In this document: positions 1-9,525 of the stretch, piece by piece
Layout of the letters: the number at the start of each line of letters is the position of its first letter
Position numbering within the stretch: position 1 is the stretch's first letter
From: Combretum micranthum
Taxonomy: Eukaryota > Streptophyta > Magnoliopsida > Myrtales > Combretaceae
Direction of reading: 5' to 3'
Length of the DNA stretch: 64,000 bases
Assembly (NCBI GenBank): GCA_024138025.1
Contig: JAMXBD010002488.1
Location: forward strand, 124,001 to 188,000
Notes under the pieces: model-generated
Database searches by the model: none
The model's input: only the letters and a program-made list of their open reading frames with translations
Told to the model about the DNA's origin: nothing
Program-made: the position numbers and the translations under genes

Positions 1-422
1 GGTAGAAAATGAGTCGATTTAGTAAGTCGATCTGTAATTACCCATATTCCATCATATTTGGTTTTAGTCCTTGGTAGGGAACTCGCAAAACCTATTGATA
101 TTTGATCTCACTTCCACTTAGGAATAGATAACAGTTGTAACAATCTACCGGGTTTTTGATGTTCTACTTTCACTCTTTAACATGTTTTACATTGAGCAAT
201 AAACTTGGCGATGTCACTTTTCATTCCATTCCACCAATATGCACTTTTAAGCTCTTGATATGTCTTTGTTTCCCCAGGATGAAAAGTGTATCCTAAATAA
301 TGAGCTTCATGAATCAATTCTTTCTTCAAAGTCTCATCATTCGGGACACATAACCTTTTGTTTAATCAGAGAACTCCTTCTTCATCAATATGAAACCCTT
401 CATATTTCCATTGTGTAATGCC
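1..422 (-). pseudogene. Integrase N-terminal part of element A (zinc-binding HHCC and start of core)
   Basis: The minus frame encodes the connection after RNase H, then the HHCC zinc domain (HEAHYLGYTFHPG, then CKTC) and the start of the DDE core near the left edge (ITDRLTKS-like). Integrase inserts the cDNA into chromosomes; the rest of the core and any chromodomain are outside the window. A TAA directly after the CKTC pair replaces the Gln usually found there, and a TGA near 420 separates this part from RNase H. I infer one former polyprotein, now inactive. Confidence 0.8.
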
Positions 423-1004
423 TCAGATAATCTTTTGAAATTCTTCATCTTGTTTTTGGGCATTTTTAATCTTTTGCAACAAAGTAGGTTTGACAATCAA
501 ATTTGCAATCTCAAACTCAGAATCTTGTAGAGTAAATTCCAAATTTAATCTTTCAAATTCCTTTATAAGATCCTTTTGTTCAGTGATCATTGAAGCAACT
601 TCTCCATAATTTTTATAACTCAATGCATCAACCACTGAATTAACTCTTCCTGGATGGTAGTTGATATTCAAATCATGATCTTTGATTAATTCTAGCCATC
701 TTCTTTGTCTCATGTTTAACTCTCTTTGAGTAAACAAATATTTCAAACTTTTATGATCCGTATAAATTTCGTACCGTTGCCCATACAAATAGCGTCTCCA
801 AATTTTCAGAGCAAACACAATTGCAGTCAATTCTAAGTCATGAGTAGGATAATTCTTTTCTTGTAGCTTCAGTTGTTTAAATGCATATGCAATTACCTTT
901 CCACCTTGCATTAACACACATCCTAACCTGTTCTGTGATGCATCACTATAAATACCAAATACATCTTGATCATTTGGCAAAACTTGGACTAGAGCATATG
1001 TCAA
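423..1004 (-). pseudogene. RNase H domain of element A
   Basis: This 193-residue open stretch contains the gypsy RNase H signatures in order: [15 protein letters not shown] near residue 20, [20 protein letters not shown] in the middle, [11 protein letters not shown], and [13 protein letters not shown]. The catalytic acidic residues (D in SDAS, E in DLEL, D in TDHKS) are present. The domain degrades the RNA strand of the RNA-DNA hybrid during reverse transcription. It is joined to RT upstream through a frameshift at about 1005-1012 and stops in frame before integrase, so it is a fragment of pol rather than a separate gene. Confidence 0.85.
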
Positions 1005-2164
1005 TCTTTTCTTTAACTCTTGGAAACTCTGTTCTCTCTTTTCATTCCAATCAAACTTCTCATTTTTCTTGTCAGCTGAGTTAAAGGTAAAGCTATCTTT
1101 GAAAAATTTTGACTAAATTTCCTGTAATATCCTGCCAATCCTTGAAAAGTTTTTACTTCGGCTACGATTTCGGGTCTTTTCCATTCAACAATTGCTTTAA
1201 CTTTTCTTGGATCTACTGAGATTCCTTGTTTTGTTACCACATGTCTAAGAAAGGATATTTGCTTCAACTAAAATTCTCATTTGGACAATTTAGCATACAA
1301 TTTGTTCTTCCTCAAAACTTGTAATACCATTTTCAAATGTTCTTCATGTTGCTCTTCCGAGGTAGAATATATCAGTATATCATCAATGAAAACTATCACA
1401 CAAACATCCAGCATATATCGGAAAATCATGTTCATTAAATCCATGAAGACGGATGGTGCATTACTTAGTCCAAAAGGCATTACCAAAAATTTAAAGTGAC
1501 TATACCAGGTTCAAAATGCTGTTTTAACTACATCTTCTACTTTGATTCAGATTTGATGATATCTTGATCTTAAATCAACACAAGAAAATACTTTTGCTCC
1601 TTTTAGTTGATCGAAAAGATCATCAATCCTAGGCAATGGATACTTATTCTTGATAGTAACTCTATTCAAGTCTCGATAGTCTATGCAAAGTCTCATCGTC
1701 CCATCTTTCTTTTTAACAAGCAGAATAGGGGCTCCCCATGATGAGACACTAAGGTGAATGAATCCTTTGTCTAACATTTCTTGCAACTGTATTTTCAACT
1801 CCTTCAACTCCATAGGTGCCATTTGATAAGGGGACTTTGAGATTAGCTCAATTCTTGATAACAAATCTATTGTAAATTCAATTTCTCTTTGAGGTAGTAA
1901 TCCAGACAAATCTTCTGGAAAAACATCAGGAAACTCACATATTGTTCGAATATTATTGAGATCTATTTTTTCTTGTTCCTCATTTATAAGACTCATGATA
2001 CTCTTTTCTAACTCATCAATGCCTTCCCCAAGAATTTTAACAGTTTCTACTTCTTTTTGCCCACTTTCGGATATTTCTACAATAAACTCAACCCTTTCCT
2101 TTTTATCATTGATAAAGGAAATTGTCTTATGTCTGTAATCCACTTTCACTTTTGTAGTAGTCAT
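1005..2164 (-). pseudogene. Reverse transcriptase of element A, broken
   Basis: Three open pieces (1547-2164, 1277-1486, 1013-1267) together cover RT. The first has [17 protein letters not shown] and VDLRSRYHQ, with Arg in place of the usual Gly of SGYHQ. The second has [17 protein letters not shown] and the catalytic [12 protein letters not shown] box. The third is the thumb and connection ([23 protein letters not shown]). Between pieces one and two the frame is interrupted by two TGA codons where CGA (Arg) is expected. The catalytic Asp pair is intact. A further frameshift lies near 1267-1277. The enzyme copies element RNA into DNA inside virus-like particles; this copy cannot make it. Confidence 0.88.
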
Positions 2165-2545
2165 CTAAGTCATTCCTAAAATAACATCATACTTTTGCAT
2201 TTCCACTATTATGAGATCCGTACTACTCTTTTGCTGATTGATTTTCAATGGACATCCCTTTATAATTTCACAAGCAACAACTGTTCCTCTAGTAGGTGTT
2301 GATATCCCTAAACCCTTCTCCATCTTTTCAACACACAATGCAACCTTCTTGACTAGATCCAAATTGATAAAGGAATGTATAGCTCCCGTATCAAATAGAG
2401 TATATGCAAAAGCATCTCTCACTTGAATTAATCCTAATTTAACAAATACAAAAATTACCACGAGCTTATAATTTAGTATACTTGTCTATTAAGATGGATA
2501 TAAAAAGATTCATAAAGAAATTCATTTCATACCTGCAATCAAACT
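2165..2545 (-). pseudogene. Aspartic protease of element A
   Basis: The frame contains the retropepsin active-site motif LFDTGAIHSFI near residue 22 and the later DVILGM motif, the usual spacing for a gypsy protease of about 100 residues. The protease matures Gag-Pol. The expected Trp after ILGMT is TAG at 2162-2164, which separates protease from RT by a single nonsense change. The 5' side runs into the solo LTR at 2551, and gag resumes at 6231 on the other side. Confidence 0.85.
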
Positions 2546-5026
2546 GGAATTGTAAACCCCTGTTTTCTAAGCCCTAAACCTTAAACCGGAAAGTCTACCG
2601 GAGACCTTAGGTCAACGGATCTTGAGTAAAGCCCTACCGTTTAGATCCGACAAACCCGAGTTCGTAAATCGAGGAGTCGAAAAATAATTAAAGTGTTTAG
2701 AATAGTCCGTAATAATATTTGATTTATTAAAAATATCAGATGGTTCAATTTCGGCTTATTTCGAACCCGTTTGGATACTGCTTTGGAAAGCGTGTCCCGG
2801 GGCTCGGAAAATTAAAAATATATCTTTAATATTTTTAGACTCGTATTTTTATAAGGATTTCAAAAATATCAAGTTTAGAATTTTTCGGATTCTAAAAATA
2901 TCAGTTATAGCTCATATAAGCTTATTTTACTCTTACCGGTAACTAAATTGTTAAATTTCTAAAAATAATTTAATTGATTATTTTATTTAAATCATAAAAA
3001 TTCTGCTACTTTAATAAAAATATTTTTCTTAATTTATTTATAAATTTTCTTATTCAAAAAGTCACTTTATCAACCCATACCTCAAGTACACATACATTAT
3101 CATTACTACACATTATTATGTCTTCTTTTGCTTTTTCTTACACTTCTTCCCAAAATTGCAGCTGCCCATTCCCCATAAAATAGCCACCTTTCATTATTTT
3201 TAGTCAATTATTTGATATTTTAAAAGTCTCATTTAGTTGAATGGATGCAACTTGTTACACTTTCAAAATACAAATTGGAATAATACACACCCCTCCACAC
3301 TCAAAATCACGACCAGCCCTCCCCATGTTGCAGCTGCAAGTTTTTTTTTTTTAAATTTATTTAACACACACACATCTCTATTTAACATCTTATTCCCTCT
3401 CTCTTTCATCTTTACAAACCCTATTTTTCCTCTCTCTTTTTCTCTTCTTCTTGGCTTGTCTCTTCATAAACAAGCTGCCCCATTTTTTTTTCACTTCCAC
3501 ATATTTTCTTGCAATTATTTGAGGTAATCTTTCTTTTTAGCTCTTATAAGATGTTCTAGGATGATACCATGGATGTTTCATGCATCAAAGGACATTCCAC
3601 AAGCTTAAAAGGCTATGGATGATGATGCCAAGAAGTGAAACACTCCTCTAGATGATGATCTCTTTTGTTCTTAGTATTTTTGTTATATGGAAGGCTTGTT
3701 TATTTCTTGTTTTTGTGATAGCTTGTAGATCTAGAGTTTTATCAAGCTTTAGTTATGTTTATGTGTAGATCTAGGAGTTCAAGGCTTACTACTAAGTTTT
3801 TCTTATGCTTTCATGGATATATATTGAGTAGATCTTAGATTCAAGTTGGAATGAAAAAGAAAAATTCGTAACTTGTCAATGCCCTATTTTAAAAACCCTC
3901 TTTCAAGTCTTAAAATGGAAGCTTTTGTTAAGAAAATGAAGGTTTGATGGATGTATATCATCAAGGCTTCATCTTGCAAGAATCAAAGTTGATTTTCAAA
4001 GTTTATTTTCAAAAACAAAAATTGTATTTTCGGATCAAGACAAAGATCCAAAATAAAAACATGTTTTCAACTCACAAATGAGGATTTTATTCAAGAAATG
4101 AAGGGTTCTTAGGATATAATATGTAATGGGTTGTTTTTCATGAGTTTTGATGAATTTTCTCAAGAGATATGTCCAAAATAAATTTATGAAAATTCGGATC
4201 AAGACCAAGACCTATTTTTGAAACCCATCAATCAACTTTAAAATGAAGATTTAGACAAAAATATAAGAGGCTCTTGATATAGATATCTTAAGGAATGGAT
4301 TTTCATAAGTTTGAATGGGTTTTCCTAAGAAGTATTGCATAAATCAAGTGCTTTGTAGAAGACAATATTTAGGTCTTGTTTTCATTGTAAGTTTCAAAGT
4401 GGAAATTCGTAATTATGAGAAGACCAATTTTGAAAACCTTCTTTTTGATCTCAAAACAAGTATTTTACATTGAAAATGAAATGCTTTGATGATACATAAT
4501 ATAGGAAAAATTATTTTCATTGAACTAAGTGAGTTTTAGTAAAGGAATTACTCAAAACAAGACAATGAGTTTCAACTTGTGAATGTTGGTTTTATGAATA
4601 TGGATTCTTAGAAGTTTCATTTGAACTTTATGTTTGGTATTAGATAAGTGTAATCTCTTAATTTTGTTTGAGGATCCCTTGCAAGCTTAGGACTAAAATA
4701 AATTGGCCTAAGTAGTTAAATAGAGTAGATATGGAAATTTTTCACAAAGGCTCAAAATCTGGAATTTTCGTAACCCTACTGTACAGTACGTTTCCGACCC
4801 TTAAATGACCTTAAATGTTTGAATTAACTTTAGAAATGGATAGCTCTTTCGAAGTAGGTATAAATCGGTATATTATAAGCTAAATTCCGAGTTAAAATGA
4901 GTTAGATATGACCTTTTTAAGTTAAGGATTCAACCTAGACGGAAATTGACGAACTTAGTAAATAAAATTGTTAAGTTTAATAGAACTTCATAAGAGATAC
5001 TCATTGAGGGTATTCTTTGTACCTAG

Positions 5027-5095
5027 GTGAATTGGAGGACGGGTTACCACTTCCCGAGGACTATTACGACTAGTGGATTTTCACTACATGGACAA
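5027..5095 (+). other. Candidate LTR mini-exon encoding GELEDGLPLPEDYYD-stop
   Basis: A polypyrimidine stretch ending TAG (5024-5026) precedes it, and GTGAGT follows from 5096. Reading one base of the preceding exon plus GT as Gly gives 15 codons ending DYYD, with the stop at 5071-5073. No AUG is visible in this exon. The same frame, length and ending recur in other LTRs of this window. Whether it is translated is inference. Confidence 0.5.
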
Positions 5096-5440
5096 GTGAG
5101 TTCATTTCTCAATTAATTATGCTCTTGGATGTGCTTGTAGTAGTAGTGGCATTAGACTTAGGAAAAGATAAAATTGTGATTGAATGGTGATCTAAACTTG
5201 CATGAATGAACGATAAGTATATCGAGGCAAGCTTTGTTGCAATAATCTTGTATGAGCTAGTATAGATTTGGAATGTCTGAAATTGTATGGCCCTTTAAAT
5301 TATCTAAGTAATATGTCATGATTATATGAATAAACTGTACATGCATATCACGTAGTGAGTCATATATCATTGTCGAGTATGTCTTTGGTGGGACAAAGGT
5401 GTACTTGGGAGGCAGCGGGTCTTTAATGAATGGGGCTAGG

Positions 5441-5620
5441 GTTGCATGACTTATGGACCACCCCATTCGAATGATGAAACTATGGTTGCATGACTTATGG
5501 ACCAACATTAAAATTGTGGTTGCATGTCTTATGGACCACCCCACTTAAGATTGGGATTATGGTTGCATGTCTTATGGACCAACTTTGGAATTGTAGTTGC
5601 ATGTCTTATGAACTACCCCA
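5441..5620 (+). repeat. Minisatellite in solo LTR, alternating 44/34-bp units
   Basis: GTTGCATGWCTTATG starts recur at 5441, 5485, 5519, 5562 and 5596. The spacings of 44, 34, 43 and 34 bp make a higher-order unit of about 78 bp. The array ends directly before the conserved hairpin pair. Confidence 0.8.
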
Positions 5621-5626
5621 AACCCC

Positions 5627-5673
5627 GAATGGAGGGCGTAAATTCATTCACTTATGACTACCGGAAAGTCATA
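5627..5673 (+). promoter_or_regulatory. Paired conserved hairpins in LTR intron
   Basis: Hairpin 1 pairs GAATGGA (5627-5633) with TTCATTC (5643-5649) around GGGCGTAAA. Hairpin 2 pairs TATGACT (5653-5659) with AGTCATA (5667-5673). The counterparts in other LTRs keep pairing with different bases. Confidence 0.6.
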
Positions 5674-6230
5674 TGCTTGTTTGCTCATAGCTTGTGCATT
5701 CATATGGTTGCTTAATTATAACTTGCTTGTATAGATATTTTAGCTTGGTCGGGCATGTTACTTGAAGAAAATGAATCTCACTAAGCATTAGCTTATACCC
5801 CAACAGTTTTTGTTGCAGTTCCTATTTTTGGATGTTCCGAGAGGACATTTTGTGCAGGTTTATCACATGGAATTAAAGAGCTTTTGAGGAAGTCGGGACC
5901 TAGTGTAGGCGTGGACTTCTAGGAAAATCTCTTTAATGTAAATTCATATATGTGTAATTGGAGCTAAACGATGTAGACTCCTATTATTTTGGCGGGGGTA
6001 TGCCCCCTTGGCTTTTGTAAAGTTTAACTGTTTATCTTGTTGTGATTTATATTCTTAATGCAATGTATGCTTTCTTAAAACTACTCGAATCAAAGTGTGA
6101 TCCTAAAAGTTGTGTGAGTACACCTTACACTCTATATATAAACTTATGGGATGACTAAGGATGCCATACTTAAGTTTAAATATCGAGTGTGGTGGATTGT
6201 CGCGTTTAGGGTACCCTTTGGGGCGTGACA

Positions 6231-7650
6231 GGAATCTTCTATCTTATCCTCATCATAATCATCTTCTACTTCCTCAAATATGGGAGTTCCTTGCATGGCA
6301 AACATTCTTCCCGATCCAGCAGGTCTATTCCCTTGATTAAATCCGCTCGTCTTCTCCTTTAATTCGTTAGACTCTTTGGTTTGCTTATTTCCTTCTTTTT
6401 TATTTCTTTGAGGACAATTAATCGGTACATGTCCCACTTTCTTACAAATGGAACAAGCAACTCCCGATTTCTACGGACAATTCCCAATCACATGTCCAAG
6501 TTCTCCACGATAGTAACATTGATTTCGCAGCTGAGGACAGTCTCTCGGGTAGTGAGGCTCCTTACACTTCCAATAAATAACATTAGTCTTCCCCATCATA
6601 CTTCCTTTCAGTGTCCCAAAAGATTTTGTAAAATTAGCCCTTTTGGATGAGGACCAACTACCAGAATTATCATACAATCTTTTCCCGAAATATTGGCCTC
6701 TCTTTCTATATCTTTTTGCTTCATAATTTTTAGCCCGTTTGATTATTTGAGCCTTCTTTATTAGCATACAGAAATCATCAGTTTCAAATTCCGCTAAACT
6801 TCTCTAATATTATGGCTCCAAACCGGCCATAAATACTTGTCTTTTTAATTCATCACTATCTCTATAAGCCATAGGAGCAAACTGAAGTAATCTATTAAAC
6901 TCATTCTCATATTCATCGATACTCCGATCCCCCCTAGGTCAAATTCATTAAATCAGTACTGTATTTAGCCCTTACGCTACTAGGAAATATTCTTTTAAAA
7001 ACTCTCTTTTAAACACTGGCCATTCAACAGGTGTAGGTAAGGATCGTTCTTTTGAATCCCACCACAATCTGGCTCTTAGTCTTAACAAATAAGTCCCATA
7101 GGACACTTTCAAAGCTTTAGGTACTTGAAACACGTTAAATGATCTTTTTACTTGAGACAACCAATCTTCAGCCTCCTTGGGTTTTCCCAAAATACCCTCA
7201 AAGTACCTGTTACATTTAATAAACTTAGGTAAAAGACTGCTTTGTGGTGGAAGTACTTGAGGAGGAGGAGCTGGTATTTCACGTCTAGCTATAGACGGTG
7301 CTCGACTTTCATTAACAGACTCAATGAATATCTCTACTTCCTCATGTAAAGCAGTAGGCAGTGGAATTAGAGGAGTAGGAGTCTGTGACCATTGTGGTGC
7401 TACAGGAGGTACAAGACATGCCTCTACTGAAGCAACTTGGGGTACCTCTACAACCTGTCCTCTTTGCAAGGCCTGAAGAATTAAAGCATTCTGTTGTTGA
7501 ATAGCTCTTAAGATATCTTCTAATCTACCTAGAGGCCATGGAGGTACATTATGTGGTTCTGGTTGTCCTTGTTCTATAGGTCTAGAAGCTTAAGATTGAG
7601 CTTCCGATGCTATAAGCTGAGCATTCCTATTTCTACATTCTGTCTGCTAA
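6231..7650 (-). pseudogene. Gag of element A (nucleocapsid with three zinc knuckles)
   Basis: From the N-terminal side (high coordinates) the frame shows an Arg/Asn- and Pro-rich start, then the gag fold around 7000-7250 (LPKFIKCNRYFEG, AEDWLSQVKRSF, RLWWDSKE). Three CCHC-type knuckles follow at 6400-6600 (WKCKEPHYPRDC, CYYRGELGHVIGNC, CSICKKVGHVPINC), with damage in some Cys positions. Gag forms the particle and packages RNA. The tail (acidic FEEVEDDYDEDK) ends exactly at the solo LTR junction, 6231. Stops and frameshifts occur between 6767 and 6972. No AUG starts the frame; a TTTAG-CAGACAG acceptor-like site lies at its upstream end. Confidence 0.85.
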
Positions 7651-7930
7651 AGTCAATTTCAAACAATCAACTTTAGTATTACACATCAAACTTTTTATTA
7701 ACTTGATAACGTTTAAACAAAACTAATATCTAATGCATACCCAATAACCAAACACAAACAATATAGACAACACTTTAGCTCCTAGCATATATAGGTTAAC
7801 CACCTCAAACCAAACCTATTCCTCTTTATAACTTAAATCTTACTCCATCTAAACCAAAACACTCCCATAGGAATTTTATATACATATGTATATATATATA
7901 TATATTCAATTTCTTTCTTTCTCTTACAAC
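7651..7930 (-). other. Untranslated leader of element A
   Basis: This AT-rich stretch between primer site and gag has no coding signal. It contains a (TA)n tract at about 7887-7905. A donor-like GTTGTAAG follows the primer site on the minus strand, so part of the leader may be intronic. Confidence 0.5.
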
Positions 7931-7947
7931 CATACTCTGACACCAAC
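7931..7947 (-). promoter_or_regulatory. Primer-binding site of element A (initiator Met tRNA type, degenerate)
   Basis: The minus strand reads TTGGTGTCAGAGTATG a few bases inside the LTR end, close to TGGTATCAGAGC, the complement of plant initiator tRNA-Met 3' ends. It fixes the LTR at higher coordinates as the 5' LTR. Confidence 0.75.
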
Positions 7948-9190
7948 TTTTGTCATACCCCTATAGGGTTCCTTAGTCATTATAGTAAGCCATGTAACTA
8001 TTGATACCTCAAGAAAGTTACATAAACACTATATAACCAATGTTTCCCATTTGGATGTGAACATGGAAAACAGGATCGAAAGTTGTTTTGAGTGAGAAAG
8101 AGATTGCTATATATATATATATATAACCACAAAAGAATATGTATACAAATCTAGAACTTCATAAAAACTTTACAAACCAAGGTCTACGGGGCTTCAATCG
8201 GACCCCATAACCACAAAAGCTATAAAGATAAACAAACTTAATTTAAACTATTACAATTTGAAACTAGTATCTATTACATATATGGTTTTCACCTTAAACA
8301 AACACATGGTCCAAAAGTCTAACTCCCGCACTTGAGCATGGTTTGGTTACCATGCTTAAGACCCTGTAAGTCAATAGTCTAAGAGAGTGTGAGCATGTAA
8401 AGCTCAGTGAATAACATAATCTTAACACTATCATTAAGAACAAACAAGTTTCATTAGCAATCAGATGCAATGCATGGATTAATCATATGCAGCAAGCATT
8501 GTTTGAACAACCGGAATTCAAACCTCTGGGGATTTACGCCCTCCCTAGGGGTTGAAGGATAATTTAGTAGTTCGTGCCCATGAGAAACTCAAACCAAGTA
8601 GAAGGAATTCCTCTTTACCTAACCCGCATAAGGGAATAGCCTCTACCAGAGCCCCACGGGACATGAGTAGTCATCAAGAAAACATTTTTTGTTTTCAAAT
8701 AAAACTTTTACATTTCTTAAAACTTGAGAAATTTCACTAAGTATTAACATTCTAAAGCCAACTTCGGCATAAACGACCTCCTTTGAAGCTCGCTTAGCTT
8801 CTACGAAGCTAACAACCCTATGATAACCTACAAGCAGACTCACTAGTCCCAACAAGCATTACCATAGAATCGAAATGTTAACACGTGACATGAGTGCCAT
8901 GCTAATGCAATATGATGATATGAAATGCATGTCGTATTATTTTTTAAGTCTATTAAACTTAATTCCATATTATCAAGTGGTCAATTCAATTTCAGACAAT
9001 CAATGAGACAACTATAATTTAATGTCAAGGGAGTAGTTGTCACTTCGATTGTTAAGAATTACAACTCAAACATACAACATATAACATGCAATATTTCCCA
9101 TTCCCATGCAATTGATTCCCTATAGTTATGATTAAGCTATATTCCACTAGTTACAATCACAAACAAGGTGATAGAATTTAAGTTACTCAC

Positions 9191-9250
9191 CCGTGCATGC
9201 TCCTTAATTGTCGTAGTAGTCCAACGAAAAATCCAACTCGTGATTTAGGG
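9191..9250 (-). other. Candidate LTR mini-exon ending DYYDN-stop (element A)
   Basis: On the minus strand an ATAGCAG acceptor (9251-9253) is followed by a frame ending HELDFSLDYYDN and a TAA at 9204-9206, then a GGTGAGT donor at 9190. It matches the solo LTR at 59695-62399, which ends SDYYDN-stop. Confidence 0.45.
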
Positions 9251-9349
9251 CTGCTATAAGATAGAAAAGCTTGTATTACTATCTACTTAACAAAGACAAG
9301 GAGGATAAAACAAGATTTTAAAGCTAAAGGAGACAAAATGACAAATTAA

Positions 9350-9525
9350 GGCCACCACGCTCTTCACCATGTCCCATGGCAAAGGGTGTGGCAATCCGGG
9401 TGACGAACAGGGGCCACCACCACCTTTTCCATGCCCTATGGCAAAGGGCCTGGCAAAACTAGGTGATGAACATAGGCCACCACCACCTTTTCCATGCCCC
9501 ATGGCAAAGGGCCTAGCCACCCAGA
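9350..9525 (-). repeat. GC-rich 63-bp tandem repeat in LTR
   Basis: Units starting GGCCACCAC at 9350, 9412 and 9475 (period 62-63 bp, third copy partial) contain GCCC-ATGGCAAA-GGGC inverted words. The array lies in the candidate first LTR intron, about 100 bp upstream of the mini-exon in element sense. Confidence 0.85.

Larger units (their letters stand above)
2551..6230 (+). mobile_element. Solo LTR (gypsy, TGTAAACC family) with GGAAT target duplication
   Basis: The 3680-bp unit starts TGTAAACCCC and ends GGGGCGTGACA. It is flanked by the perfect 5-bp duplication GGAAT (2546-2550 and 6231-6235). No primer site or coding region follows, so it is a solo LTR left by recombination between the two LTRs of a former element. 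Removing it joins gag and protease of element A. Features inside: a T/C-rich 5' leader around 3400-3520, a donor-like GAG-GTAATC at 3521-3529, the mini-exon 5027-5095, a minisatellite 5441-5620, paired hairpins 5627-5673, and a GC hairpin near 5994-6007. Confidence 0.93.

Noticed and set aside
3237..3527. Plus-strand frame of 96 codons, Phe/Leu/Ser-rich
   Set aside because: It covers the T/C-rich leader of a solo LTR, where stop codons are rare by composition.
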